From Astropecten irregularis (Eukaryota; Echinodermata; Asteroidea; Paxillosida; Astropectinidae), in NCBI GenBank assembly GCA_963971285.1, contig OZ020246.1:26200494-26264493 (forward strand): a stretch of 64,000 nucleotides of DNA, read 5' to 3'. Position numbers and translations under genes: made by a program. The notes under the pieces were generated by a model, which was not told the origin of the DNA, did no database searches, and worked only from the letters and a program-made list of their open reading frames with translations. Below, piece by piece: positions 12,601-21,701 of this stretch. Each line of letters starts with the position of its first letter. The stretch's first letter is position 1.

Positions 12601-15600
12601 TCCGTGACGACTTGATCCTCCACTGAAACAGGCTTCCGTTGTGATACTTCTACATTCGACAACAACAAAAACGAAACAAACAAATAAAGTTCTGTATAAA
12701 ATAACGAAAAATGTGAGATCATATTCTAAAGATCTAACCACCATACTAAAACTTAAAAGAAATAAATCACCCATGCCCCAAAGAAGCTTTCCACGTGATT
12801 AGAGACATGGCTATTATTCATCTTTCAAAAACTGGCAGAAAGCAAAATATCAAGTCCAGTTACACTGTAAGTCTAAAACATCAATGGCACACCACAAGGG
12901 GTATGGGTGCCTGAGGATTGGGGAGGGCGGGTGTGTTGGGATTGAGTATCTCCCCTTAAAGGTTTACTGTAATCAAATTTGGGAAAGGGATTAACATGCT
13001 TAAAAATTATTGCTTAATACATAATTAATGACAATGTAAATCTATATTTTTATGCACGTGCTCAATTTTGACCAAAAAGTTACAAAATCAGTACATGCAT
13101 GCCCCGCCCCCCCAAAAAGTCCCCTTGGAATTGATCCATCCAACAATAGCGTGTGACGTCACATGCAGAACTAGTATAGGCTCACACCACAGTATACTGC
13201 ATGGCGTTCTGCATGTGACGTGAGCAAGGTTTTTCGTCGCAAAAAGCGGGGTGCTAAATTATGGGTCTAAAATGCCGCCTCTTTCCATTTTTTACAATAT
13301 TTTTTAATACAAACAATGAGACACAGGTTGAATTTTATAACAATACAGATGTATTGAACTCAGATGTATTTAACTTCATATGAGTTTTGATTACAGTAAA
13401 GCTTTAAAAAGTCATTGACAGACAAGGGCTTAGATTTTGCACTGTGAGTTAGCGATCATCATGGAGCATTACGTTAGTTGCATCAACCAGTCCACTCTGA
13501 CAAATCTAAGCCGACAAATCCGGGGCTGAGCTTTAAAAAAAATGCATGTTTGAGGAACAGTTCACAACCAGGCACCGATAAAATAAAAATAAATTCCCGG
13601 TTGGTCGGCTTTTGGTGATGAGCATACCTACTCATAATGTATTCAAGCAGATCAAACAGAGAGCTTTTCAAAAGTACCCAACTAACTATGCACCTAGGGA
13701 TAAAATCCTTAAAGAATGCCATTCATGGTAAAGAATTATGCAGGTTTTAGTGGCTTTCAGCTGCAATGCAGTTCTTTGAACAGGGGAGTTAAACACACTG
13801 TACAGTATTAGGATTATTGCATAATCTATGCTCAGGGACCCAAGTGTACATGTACACCTTAGCCTATTTATACAGCACCCCAGTGCTTGGGTTATATAAA
13901 TATAGTATTTTAGGTACGATTGGACTGGTAAAGGTCACAGAGCAGCATCCACACTTTGTCTGATCCAGCATGTACATGGTATAAAAAATGTGTGAAATAA
14001 AATTTGAGTTCAATCGGACATCTGAGTCACAAGAAAACTGCGAAAACCTGACTCATTTTTTCTTATAAAACATATAGATTGGTTTTGATCTTACCCTGAG
14101 ATCAAAACAGTTTTTGGTCTTTGTTTTACTAATTTCAGGATAAATACACTATTTCAGGCGGAAATATTTTAACGGTATGTTTCTACCAGCACTATCTTCA
14201 TACCCTTAAAGTTATACCTAAATCTGTGCACTTTTCTGTTTGGGTATGTTACCAATCCTGTACTGTACCTTTAACAGCATTGAAGGATTATATCAGACCT
14301 GTACAAGTACATTCAACATTTTTATTTAAAGGTATTATCATACTTTGGTAGGAGACCAAAACGGAAATGTTCACAGATTTACCTTATATCTTTCAGGGTA
14401 TGAAGATGGACCTGGTACAAACATACCGTTAGAATTGTTCCACCTGAAATGCTGTATTTATCAAGATGGGTAAAACATTAGACCGAAAACAGTTTTGATC
14501 TCCGAGATCAAAACCTCACAATTACAATTACCTTACAATTGCAACGTTTTTTCTGCAGTTTTCTACTGTTTCCAATGATCAATTGAGCTGAAAATTTCAC
14601 AGGTTTGTTTTATTCCATGACAAATCAAATTATGAACAGAACGCAGCTGTTCTATCAATTTTTCTTCAAGAAAGAACAAATTAAGAATAGAGCTGGTTCC
14701 TGCACGGAAATTAAAAATTATTACCAAACTGCCAAAAACTGACTTGAGATTTGGGGGTAACAAGACTCATGAGATTCTCCATTGTGTTATGTTTTTCACT
14801 TTTACAGTGCAATTTGTGTGGAGGGGTGGGTGAGAATTTGAACAGCAATATCCTAGCATCCGGAATACCGGTACTCGGCCAATGCATAAATTCATGAGGC
14901 AATGGAAAGAAACCCAGAGTGACCTGCACATGGCCATTCATGCTGCCACACATTTGTAGAGTTTCTTCTAATCATTCTGGCCAAAGTGGCCATACAATTC
15001 ATAGTCAGTGACAGTGTTTGCACAATGCACAAAAGAATACCGGCAATACATGTATACAGAAGTATGCAAGTACAGAATGGGTTCACAATATCACAACATG
15101 CTGTGAATCCGTATCTTGCATAGTTGAAGAGCCCATTTTGGGCTGCCCCACCCCACCCCACTTTGTTACATGGAGTGGGTATGGAGTTTCTTTTTACATA
15201 CCGTAAACATACATAATTATATGCAGCCTGCTTTAAATGTTCGGCTACTACCAGATATGCAAGGGGAAGAGGTACCATTTTGTTCATATACAGAGGAATG
15301 CCACTATAACGAACACCGCTATACCAAACATTTTGTTATACCGAACATCATCCTTGACTCCCAAATTTTATGCACAATGTCATGAATGTCTCAAGCTGAA
15401 CATTGGTAACTAATAATAACGAACAACCACTAGAACAAACAATTTCTGTGCATCCCATCCAGCGTGTTCGTTAGGCCGAAAAAAAAATTGTTGTGTTGCC
15501 CTCAAGTGGAAAAATTACAATTTTGGGTCGGTCAGGAGATTTTTATTATTTTTTTTTTTTGGCAGACTTTTAAACATTTAAGAATAAATACAGGATGTAT

Positions 15601-18600
15601 GGTCACCAGGGCTTATAAATCAACGGTCTTGGGTCGTTTTAAGGAGGCACGCTTTTTTACTGCTAAATCTTACATTTTCTGTCAAAAATGGTGAGTTTTT
15701 ATACTTTAGGACTCAGAGAAAAAAAGAAAAGAAAAACAAATCCCGACCCAAAGTTTTGGCATTTTACGGTCGGTCGCTGAGGGCAACACAACAATTTTTT
15801 TATATTTTTTTAGGCCTTATAGAGGCGTTCAACTGTACCAATCTTTGGTTCAAAAATTCCCAGCCCATTGAACTGTTGAGTATCATACAAGACTGCAGCA
15901 TACCAAAGCATTGCTGTCAATACACCGATCCAGTAGGCCACACCCCTTGACAAATTGACCAATCACAACACGTGATTTAAAGTCCGAAAAATTGCCGCCA
16001 TTTTGTTTGATATAACTCTTTAAATTTTGTAATCATTACTTATCGGTATACACTTTTCGTTGTGTTTACTTTTGTTTTGCATGTACAAGGCAATTCTTTT
16101 ACAAACCAAAATTTTATCCTTAACCATGGTCAAGCAGTGTTTATATTTTCATTGCATTTCTGACTCTTGATACCCTGGCAAGAGAGGAAAAGTACATTTA
16201 TGGCCTTTTTAAAAACCAACATAGAGTAGTGCTTTCGGTGGTTGAGGACATTCGGCAGTACGGCACGGCGCGTGTGCGGATGGCTGTGACGTTGTGTGCA
16301 TGAGCGGTTGCTATATGGTGAGCGTGGCCTACTGGATCGGTGTGTAGGTATTGACCAGCCAATTGCATAGTGTGTAGTCAAGTTCTTATGCCCTATTATG
16401 CCATCTCCGGGGTAAAATCAAATATAAACTTATTTGGATCGGTTTGCAGAAACACCATGTAAGAATCGTTTGTACTTTCGCACTTCTGTTTCATTCACAC
16501 TTCTCATAAGGTCTCAACGTTTCAACTAGCCTGCTCTAGTCCTCATCAGGAGACCCTTGGATCTCTTCATGAAGGTCAAGGTGTTAATCAGTTTACAACG
16601 TCTGCTATTGGATCATTGGACCTGTGGGGTGATGCGCTCTCCGTAGAGTGATTTCAAGAAAGATTTGAGGCTTTGCATGGTGACAATTGGTATGTGGATC
16701 GGTTTGCGGAAACACCATGTAAGAAGAGAGCAGGCTAGTCGCAACATTGAGACCTTATGAGAAGTGCGAACGAAACAGAAGTGCAAAAGTATGAGCGATT
16801 CTTACATGATGTTTCCGCAAACCGATCCACATACCAATTGTAACCATGCAAAGCCTCAAATCTTTCTTAAAATATAAACTTGTTCAACTTGTTCTAAAGT
16901 CCCTTCAAGGATTAATTTAGTGGAGAAGCATCACTTGATTGGCGTACATCCACTTTTTCTAAAATACATGTATAATTCAAACCAAATAGCAAATTTACAG
17001 AGCCTCAGTCACGACTCAACCACTCCTCCAAAATTGTGCATGCATGTTACCAGCCTTGGTAGATGACATGATTCTATTAGGGTTCATGCATTCAAGTCCT
17101 GTACATTATGAATGATCTGATTATACAATATACAGTACACATTCCACACATGTAAGGCACATAGGAGTTGTGCTCCCGGATAAGGCATTCTCTAAGTTGC
17201 AGTCAATCTTGCCAGGCTGCCCACCAAGGACATTCTCCCAAGGAAACAGCACTGTGGATGTTCCTTTATCAACAAAGGAGTCTATGAATGAAGAGTTTAC
17301 ACATTATTCACCCTAATTCAAACAGACTGATGGTTGATGCCCTTTGCATTGTTAGAGCCACAAACGGTAACTATGAGGGTTTATGTAACGGAGACTCAGG
17401 CTTAGGCTACGGCTCTGTCATCCATATGCTGAATATATAGGTTGTGGTTTGTCATGGAAGCTGAAGCTCTGTTTTCCTTTTCAAAGCAGAGAATCTACTT
17501 CAGAACCGCAGTCAAAAGCCTCTATTTTGATACCCGTTATTTTAGAATGGATTCATGAAATGGAGCCACTGCTGGAGCCTGAGCCTCTGTTTCGTGAACC
17601 TCCTAGGCCTATAGGTGACGGAGTGGGACAATTGTTTGTACCGGTATTCAACTACATTAACTGAATGGAGCAAACTTTTTAAGTACAAAAACTATCAGTG
17701 AAGATCCACGTTTTGTCAAAGACAGCCAGGCAATATGCTGTTTTGATTGAACAATAGCCTGTCAAGTGTCAACAATACCTAAGTTGCAGAATAAAATGTA
17801 GAAAAACAGACCGACAGAGAATGATCATGGGCCAATTTCATAAAACTGTTAAGCACAAAAATTTGCTAAGCACAAAAATGTCTCACCCAATAAAACAAAC
17901 TACCATTGAAAATTCCATTTGATATTCATGGTCAGCGAACAACAGCCAAAGAACAATTGCAAGTGATACACAACACATGGAAATTTGGTTGTTAACCCTG
18001 TTTTTTATTAAGACAGAATGTCGTGCTCAACAAATTTTTGTGCTTAACAGTTTTATGAAATTGGCCCCATGTCTACGCTCTGCCAAGTAGACTCTACACA
18101 GGGCTGCTTGATGCAAAAGGCACCACACAGGGTGGACGGTCAAACTAGTGCCACGGAGAATCCCACATGTATCTTCAAGCTTTTGTGCACAGAAAAATCA
18201 TACTTGTGCTGAAAATATCCCCAAATGACAACAAAAACAAATAGAAAATTGCTCCATCTCTTCCTCAGAATGTCAGGGATGAAATGCAGCTTTTTGTACT
18301 CACGATCATTCCATCGACCCCCAAAATTAAAAATGGGAGACACTTTACAGCACCCCAGTTACAAAATAGGAAGTGTTTGTTTTGCTGGCACTGTTGTTCT
18401 TTAATATAATTGGCCATTTCTTGATAAGTCATACCGGCCTAATTCCTTCTTTAAATGTAATTTTAAAAGAGGTACGTTCCAATCGGAAAACATCGATGGA
18501 GTAATGGGAGACTTTGGAGAACCAGTCTTCAAGTCAACAGCGCACGCGCAAAACAACGTGCGCAAGCATCCATGTTTGCGCGTGCGCTGTTGACTTAAGA

Positions 18601-19951
18601 CCAGTTCTCCAAACCAAAGTCTCCCATTGCAGATAACCCCGTCACTGAAAAACACTGTGCATTTAACATATGAGTGGTCAAGAACGACATTGTAGGCCTA
18701 CACGTAGTTTAATGAGGGAGAGGTGAGTGGCAGGGTATTCTGCAATTGAGCCACATCGGTTTTAGTAGAATGTCAATGTTCACGGAGGAGCCTACTTCAA
18801 GTTCTATAGGCCTTAGGGCAAGAATTCCACTGACGGCCATGACGGAAAAAAAGTTATATCCTCTAAAAGTTAACTTACTGGATACAAGTTAGGACCAACT
18901 TCAATCTCAGGAGTGGAAAGCTGGGTAGCACATCTGGAAAGTGAGTTTTACGGGGTATTTTGGACCCACACTTCAGAGCAGTAGCGCACAACGGGGGCAG
19001 CCATTTTCTATCTGTGAACTTATGTGTGGTGCGCATGACAGAGGGCAAAGGGCACTGGAGCTGTTGAATATTGATGTTCAGGAGGGACCATTGTTTGGCG
19101 GGGGGCGGGGGCGGGTGGGGGTGTTTAGTGTGAGGTAATAACGGTAGGAAAATTCAGGGAGGGTTTAGGTGTGGGGATTTCAAAAAAGCATTATTATAGG
19201 GACATTTTTGGAAGGTCTGAATTGAATTGCGGTACGCAGCTTAGATTTAACCATTGCATATTGGGACTCCCCCGCCAATTTTACTTGACCTTAACTTCAA
19301 ATGGAACATATTAACCTTCTTCTGGCAGCAAGCGCTCGTGTGGCGTGCTCAGATAATCCATTACATTTGTAATAATATTGTTGTTTCTTCCACAGCCCGG
19401 GTTCGTATCCCAGCGAGATCAAGGTAAAAAAAGTTGGAAAATAAGAGTGATAATGTAGGGGAGGAAGGGATATAGGAGAGAGGTAGGAGAGAAGAAAGAA
19501 GTGTAAAGAGGGCGTTTTTTTTTTTTTTTTGTAATTTTCCCCCTTTTTTAAACCTTTCCCCCTAGAGTCACTGAGCCCCCTCTCACACCTAAAAACCCTC
19601 AATATAGATTCCCCCCCTTCTGAACTTGCCAAATATCCAAAAATTAGGTCAATTTGGCCATGGCCGTCAGTGGAATTTTTTCCGGCCTTAGTTCTATAGG
19701 TTTAAACCCACCTGGCCTAGTAGTACTAGTAGTACTATTGGTGCTAAATGGAACGTGTCCATTCTCCCAAAGGGATGCAACTTACAACAACAGGCTACAT
19801 ATCACAACTGGTTCATACGTTTTCCAATACACGGCGCACTTCCAAAGTTCGAAACAAACAAGAAATTTGATTAAACTTTAAATTTACCATCTTCTAGCGG
19901 CTCTAAAGACGTTCCATACGAAACAAGATCGTCGTCAGATTCGTCTGCCAT
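448..19951 (-). CDS. GPATCH1: GPATCH1 ortholog, exons 1-9 (5' part of gene)
   Basis: Nine minus-strand exons join in frame (64, 132, 92, 152, 101, 239, 142, 59 and 169 nt) to give about 383 residues starting [20 protein letters not shown]. The order of conserved blocks matches animal GPATCH1: N-terminal DLVSYGT..LEPLE; an [17 protein letters not shown] block (DUF1604 region); [11 protein letters not shown]; a G-patch (LLRMMGW..GQGVGP, residues about 148-180); [36 protein letters not shown]; and [14 protein letters not shown]. Family knowledge: GPATCH1 is nuclear, associates with catalytic spliceosomes and stimulates a DEAH-box helicase through its G-patch. The ATG at 19951 has a purine at -3 and G at +4. 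The gene continues past base 1; the C-terminal half and lysine-rich tail are not in the window. Every intron seen carries transposon-derived DNA. The product is very likely; exon edges are inferred from splice consensus and frame only. Confidence 0.93.
617..1901. other. GPATCH1 intron 8 content
   Basis: It contains TTAA-MITE pieces at about 826-1000 and 1600-1750 and a cluster of three SINE pieces at about 1010-1530. No further exon is recognised; the part from about 1750 to 1900 shows nothing identifiable. Confidence 0.6.
1261..1530 (+). repeat. tRNA-derived SINE, nearly full length
   Basis: It contains a tRNA-like unit at 1431-1503: GGCTGGATGGCTCAGTTGG (A box), GGTTCGAATCC (B box) and pairing acceptor ends, followed by the tail CAATTTTTCTTTGTTCACTT. 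The anticodon arm is poor and lacks T at position 33, so it is not a working tRNA gene. Two 3'-end copies precede it at 1010-1065 and 1135-1260. Confidence 0.8.
1902..1960 (-). CDS. GPATCH1: GPATCH1 exon 8 (small)
   Basis: A 59-nt exon that encodes [20 protein letters not shown] (residues 308-327), aligning with the family's GKILDGFSLASKP segment. The acceptor is GCAG|GAAG and the donor AAG|GTAGGC. It was found because exon 7 (phase 1) cannot join exon 9 (phase 0) directly; this exon fixes both phase and sequence. Confidence 0.8.
2265..2412 (-). repeat. tRNA-derived SINE beside exon 7 donor
   Basis: Reverse complement of the SINE at 1261-1530: GGATTCGAACCAGCGATC, CCAACTGAGCCACCCAGCCC. Its 5' end lies about 13 nt from the exon 7 splice donor at 2423. 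Confidence 0.8.
2424..2565 (-). CDS. GPATCH1: GPATCH1 exon 7
   Basis: Residues 261-307 start [18 protein letters not shown], then YDRVLGEE and FGWTAPK, all family hallmarks. The donor is AAAG|GTAAGA. A minus-strand SINE ends about 13 nt beyond the donor, so almost no original intron remains at that side. Confidence 0.92.
2655..2793. repeat. Foldback element ending CCAATTTCATAATCTTAAG
   Basis: Inverted ends GGGCCAATTTCATAATCTTA and CTTAAGATTAATCTCAGTG...GAAATCCAGCCC. It is related to 20696-20845 (GGCTGGATTTCACCAAACAC...). It lies in GPATCH1 intron 6. Confidence 0.6.
2998..3175 (-). repeat. Second tRNA-like SINE type
   Basis: On the minus strand there is an A-box-like GTGGCCTTGTGGCCTGACG and a B-box-like GGGTTCGAGTCC. 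It differs from the 1261 SINE. A GGTCGATTTCACC MITE follows at 3208-3303. Confidence 0.55.
3856..4094 (-). CDS. GPATCH1: GPATCH1 exon 6
   Basis: Residues 181-260 include a Ser/Asp-rich start, [20 protein letters not shown], then [11 protein letters not shown], and end in MSGQ. They align by eye with the family segments FAPKDV..., YKGLDP and GISGQAFGVGA (the last continues into exon 7). The acceptor is ACAG|CACC and the donor CAG|GTAAGA; it ends in phase 0. Confidence 0.9.
4318..4505 (-). repeat. tRNA-derived SINE
   Basis: Minus copy with the tail ATCAAATAACCACAAGG, CATTGAAAAGAGAACAAAG and B box GACTTGAACC. The tRNA part is decayed. It lies in GPATCH1 intron 5. Confidence 0.7.
4597..4950. repeat. 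TTAA-type MITE, diverged copy
   Basis: Ends AAGGTAATTTCATACTTTGG and CCAAAGTATGATAG match the family best seen at 21336-21701. The TTAA flanks have decayed. Confidence 0.65.
5041..5141 (-). CDS. GPATCH1: GPATCH1 exon 5: G-patch domain
   Basis: Residues 147-180 hold the G-patch ([18 protein letters not shown]) followed by a basic run, VRRRKKK. The glycine and tryptophan pattern is the helicase-binding signature. The acceptor is CTAG|TGAC and the donor GCTG|GTAAGA; phase 2 in, phase 1 out. Confidence 0.9.
5199..5703. repeat. CCAATTTCATAGAGC foldback carrying a nested TTAA MITE
   Basis: The outer element runs from GGGGCCACCTTCATGG to CTATGAAATTGGC and has the family's central ATCAGTATGCCAGCC and CATGCTTAAGC parts. 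A TTAA MITE sits inside its right arm at 5399-5694, flanked by TTAA on both sides. Confidence 0.8.
5399..5694. repeat. TTAA-flanked MITE (piggyBac-like target)
   Basis: Ends TTAAAGGTAGCATCATACTTTGG and its inverse CCAAAGTATGATACTACCTTTAA, with TTAA at both borders. The target choice resembles piggyBac-type elements. No transposase ORF is present. Confidence 0.8.
5790..6260. repeat. Tandem copies of GATCCTGCTAGGAT repeat
   Basis: Three decayed units begin near 5796, 5955 and 6210, each with AAGATCCTGCYAGGAT followed by a CAGGC..TC..AACTCCAAGC part and GAGCAGT.TGCAGCAGT. The same family occurs at 7717-7960, 22641-22690, 25298-25365 and 62379-62436. Confidence 0.65.
6261..7419. other. GPATCH1 intron 4, left part
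   Basis: I see no exon, RNA gene or recognisable repeat here beyond a poly(A) run near 7190 and a poly(G) run near 7382. Short ORFs show no family features. Confidence 0.5.
7420..7571 (-). CDS. GPATCH1: GPATCH1 exon 4
   Basis: Residues 97-146 read [19 protein letters not shown] and later [10 protein letters not shown], matching the family segments DLSEFGIAPK and LLDDLITP. It starts in phase 0 after AAAG| and ends in phase 2 at CAA|GTAGGT. The middle of the exon is less conserved. Confidence 0.88.
7717..7960. repeat. Hairpin array of GATCCTAGCAGGATC units
   Basis: From about 7736 a unit of about 47 bp (CTTCGATCCTAGCAGGATC, TTTATCGATACAGATCCTGA) is repeated three times with variation, then closed by its inverse at about 7846-7895 (CTGCTAGGATCGAAACGTCA, GACCCTCCTAACTCC). 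The flanks GGAGGGCCTGACG and CGTCAGACCCTCC are inverted. Confidence 0.75.
7961..9149. other. GPATCH1 intron 3, unassigned part
   Basis: I see only A/T-rich simple sequence (for example near 8270 and 8385) and no coding signal. A 141-codon minus ORF at 8501-8926 has no recognisable domain. Confidence 0.45.
9150..9411. repeat. Element ending in inverted GGCTCA microsatellites (copy 1)
   Basis: Left end GGCTCAGGCTCAGGCTCAGG; right end is a longer (GCCTGA)n/(GCCGGA)n run, the inverse of the left. The unique core contains TGAATCCATTCTAAAATAA and AACAGAGCTTCAGCTTCAAT. Other copies are at 12183-12436, 17385-17605 and 60283-60495. Confidence 0.75.
9412..10306. other. GPATCH1 intron 3, unassigned part
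   Basis: No exon, RNA gene or repeat family recognised. C-rich and A-rich short runs occur near 9711-9770. Confidence 0.45.
10307..10750. repeat. Two adjoining CCAATTTCATAGAGC foldback copies
   Basis: Copy one spans about 10307-10570 (with a doubled left end) and shows ATCAGTATGCCAGCC, the AATGGCCGAATACAAGTC centre and CTTAAGCAGCTCTATGAAAT. A second, internally deleted copy follows to 10750. Confidence 0.75.
11108..11255 (+). repeat. Fragment of CAACACTCAACAAACC MITE
   Basis: AAAGAGGATTTTCAACACTC, then TTGTTAGAACTATTATC and ACTTGAAATGAGAAAAAAGT, matching the whole copy at 59537-59788. Only the left half remains; homopolymer A runs follow. Confidence 0.7.
11675..11766 (-). CDS. GPATCH1: GPATCH1 exon 3
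   Basis: Residues 66-96 start with [15 protein letters not shown] and end AEDFMDEE, matching the family's GWTPSTF...EDFMDEED segment. The acceptor is ACAG|GATGG and the donor GAAGAG|GTATGT. The exon ends in phase 0. Confidence 0.88.
11875..12105. repeat. Fragment of TTAA-type MITE
   Basis: Contains GAAATGTTCACAGATTTGC, AGGGTATAAAGTAGG and AAACATACCGTT, internal parts of the family seen whole at 21336-21701, but both ends are lost. It lies in GPATCH1 intron 2. Confidence 0.6.
12183..12436. repeat. Microsatellite-ended element (copy 2)
   Basis: Inverse orientation to 9150-9411. ACGAAACGGTGGCTCAGGC at the left, core GGTTGTGGTTTTTAATTGAAG and CAGAATCTACTTCCGAACTG, and GGAGCCTGAGC...CGTTCCGT at the right. 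Confidence 0.75.
12518..12649 (-). CDS. GPATCH1: GPATCH1 exon 2
   Basis: Residues 22-65 contain [18 protein letters not shown] and [12 protein letters not shown], the best conserved N-terminal motif of GPATCH1. The acceptor is GTAG|AAG and the donor GAAG|GTGATT on the minus strand. It is 132 nt, phase 1 at both ends. Confidence 0.9.
12956..13407. repeat. Second TTAA-flanked MITE family
   Basis: TTAAAGGTTTACTGTAATCA at the left and TGATTACAGTAAAGCTTTAA at the right, both bordered by TTAA. Inside is a weak hairpin around TGTGACGTCACATGCAGAAC (13153) and TTCTGCATGTGACGTGAGC (13208). Confidence 0.75.
13912..14276. repeat. MITE related to the TTAA family
   Basis: Left TAGGTACGATTGGACTGGTAA; right TTACCAATCCTGTACTGTACC. 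Internal parts (TTTCAGGCGGAAATATTTTA, ATGTTTCTACCAGCAC) match the TTAA family. A partner half follows at 14326-14530. Confidence 0.65.
15285..15835. repeat. Mariner-like MITE with an inserted inverted-repeat element
   Basis: GAATGCCACTATAACGAACA starts a mariner-like part. From about 15487 an inserted unit has ATTGTTGTGTTGCCCTC inverted at about 15779-15797 (GAGGGCAACACAACAAT), after which the host sequence (GAGGCGTTCAACTG) resumes. Confidence 0.55.
15923..16342. repeat. CACCGATCCAGTAGGCCAC MITE (copy 1)
   Basis: Ends CACCGATCCAGTAGGCCACA and GTGGCCTACTGGATCGGTG. TA flanks the left end; the right is TG. The better copy is at 30039-30466. Confidence 0.75.
16436..16880. repeat. GATCGGTTTGCGGAAACACC foldback, nested
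   Basis: One arm at 16656-16731 (AAGATTTGAGGCTTTGCATG, GATCGGTTTGCGGAAACACC) is repeated in inverse at about 16800-16868. A further copy of the end lies at 16437, so one foldback seems to sit within another. The relatives at 48535 and 57712 share the GCCTGCTCT and TCAACGTTTCGAC parts. Confidence 0.7.
17385..17605. repeat. Microsatellite-ended element (copy 3)
   Basis: Core AGGTTGTGGTTTGTCATGGA and AGAATCTACTTCAGAACCGC. The terminal hexamers have decayed to GAGACTCAGGCTTAGGC and GGAGCCTGAGCCTCTG. Confidence 0.7.
17829..18069. repeat. CCAATTTCATAAAAC foldback, variant subfamily
   Basis: Ends GGGCCAATTTCATAAAACTG and CAGTTTTATGAAATTGGCCC; centre GATATTCATGGTCAGCGAAC. The same subfamily as 62437-62670. 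Confidence 0.8.
18503..18629. repeat. Long GC-rich hairpin
   Basis: Arms TAATGGGAGACTTTGG.GAAC and GTTCTCCAAACCAAAGTCTC enclose ACAGCGCACGCGCAAA and its inverse TTTGCGCGTGCGCTGT. Probably a small foldback element. Confidence 0.7.
19888..19951 (-). CDS. GPATCH1: GPATCH1 exon 1 (start codon)
   Basis: Residues 1-21, beginning [14 protein letters not shown], the acidic conserved N-terminus of the family. The donor is G|GTAAAT on the minus strand, leaving phase 1. The exon is 64 nt of coding sequence; any 5' UTR lies at higher coordinates and was not delimited. The next exon is more than 7 kb away. Confidence 0.88.
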
Positions 19952-20695
19952 TACTGCTCAATGATCTAGGCCTGGCCAACTGTGCAGAATGATCACTTTT
20001 TTGGTTTAATACTTTCGTTTCTCCCACGCACGTTATACGTCTGTTTACAGCATTGTGTTATTACCCAAGTACGAATGATACCCAATTAAAAACAGGTCTT
20101 GGGTCTTGAATCAAGACTACTACTTCTACCGCGTTGCCACAGCCAGTTTGTTTCCGAATGACCTGGCTACGGCTTGACATTACACGTGGGCCTATATGGA
20201 GCGGCTTCTAGTCGCTATCGAAAACATACAAGTCGTTTGGCAAAAAAGTTATTTCCTTCTTTACTTTTGTGGGGAATAATGTTGTTTATTTGTTGTTTTT
20301 GAAGTTACAAAAAGTAGAAAGGGTGATGTGAAGGGGCTATGGATCGGACTACTCAAACCTGGTTTTTATGAAGGGTCTTTAATTTATTTAAATAAAGACT
20401 GGTAAGGAATTGCACCACAGCTATTGCCATGTACATTGTAATGTACAACTACAAATCAAAAAGTTAAAACATTTTTTTTATTCCTAGAAATCATGTACAC
20501 AATACACAAATGCATGTGTCATGTACATTGGCATCATAAGTTGGAATTTGGAGCGCTTGCCCCGGGCGCCGTTTTCTCGATACGCCGCTGATGAACCATC
20601 GAAAAATAATCAATAATAATCACATTATTTCATAGGAAAAACATTGGTTTTGCCAATTTCAAGCTATATTCTTGTACTGCGTCTGCTTGAGATAT

Positions 20696-20845
20696 CAGGG
20701 CTGGATTTCACCAAACACTGTAAGATTAATCTTAAGATAAGTTGTCAATGTCACCATAGTGATTTGTACTGTGACATCACATTTTGTTTAGCATTTAGGA
20801 TTAATTCACACTTAATCTTATTGCTTCATGACATCAGCCCCAGTG
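20696..20845. repeat. Foldback GGCTGGATTTCACCAAACAC
   Basis: GGCTGGATTTCACC, GATTAATCTTAAGATAAGTT on the left; TTAATCTTATTGCTTCATGA, CATCAGCCCC on the right. Related to 2655-2793. Confidence 0.65.
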
Positions 20846-21335
20846 CCCTATCATGTTGAAGGCCGGGCATGGACCATGAATCACTTTATGCGTAAATAAC
20901 GCGACTGAGCAAATTCTCTATTCGCATGAACTTTAGCCCTACTTTAGCTTCTGTTTGTTGATTTTGATGTTTGGGCTAGGCCTGCAAAGAAAAAATGACA
21001 GTTACTTTGTCTTGAACCGTTCCACAACATCCACGGGGAGAGCCAAAACTCTCGTTTAATTTCATTATAATCCTGAAAACAAAACGCGCAATTAGGCCTA
21101 TAGTGTTATTTCTATTATAATGGGATCGCCATGATGTTGGAAAGAATAAAGACAGACAATCTAGTGACCTGAAATTTGTCTGACCCCTGCTCACACGGAA
21201 TGGACACAAAGAGTTTATTGACGTAAGAGTTTTAAGACGTTTGTTGTGAGCCAAGGTTTTCTGGTCAACGTGGCCCAGGTAGGTCAAGAAATAAACTGGC
21301 TACGCCAGTTAGTTTCCAAGATCGCAAAGTATCTC

Positions 21336-21701
21336 TTAAAGGTAGTATCATACTTTGGTAAGAAGCCAAAACAGAAATGTTCACAGATTTACGTATAATT
21401 TTCAGGGTATGAAGATATATGTGGTTGTAGAAACATACCGTTAAAAAGTTTCCGCCCGAAATGCTGTATTTATCCAGAGAAGAGTAAAACAACAACCGAA
21501 AATCTGTTAGATCTTTTAAGATCAAAAATAAAAGTGAAAAGACTTAAGAAATGCTGTGGCCGTTTTTCACTGTTTTCTCAAAAAGTAGTCACAGTATGGG
21601 ACTGAAATGTTCACAGATGACTTTTACTGTATCTTCCTTGATATTTGTGCCCATGAATCTGCATTTCTTTGGTAAAAACCACAGTATGATATTACCTTTA
21701 A
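21336..21701. repeat. TTAA-flanked MITE, best full copy
   Basis: TTAAAGGTAGTATCATACTT at 21336 and AGTATGATATTACCTTTAA ending at 21701. It has internal AACAGAAATGTTCACAGATT and its inverse-like partner in the right half, 366 bp. No transposase. Confidence 0.8.

Larger units (their letters stand above)
12650..19887. other. GPATCH1 intron 1 (7.2 kb)
   Basis: Repeats listed separately account for much of it. Remaining stretches (about 13410-13910, 14540-15280, 16880-17380, 18070-18500 and 18640-19887) show no exon, RNA gene or named repeat. Near 19497-19560 there is a T-rich and C-rich run. Confidence 0.55.
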
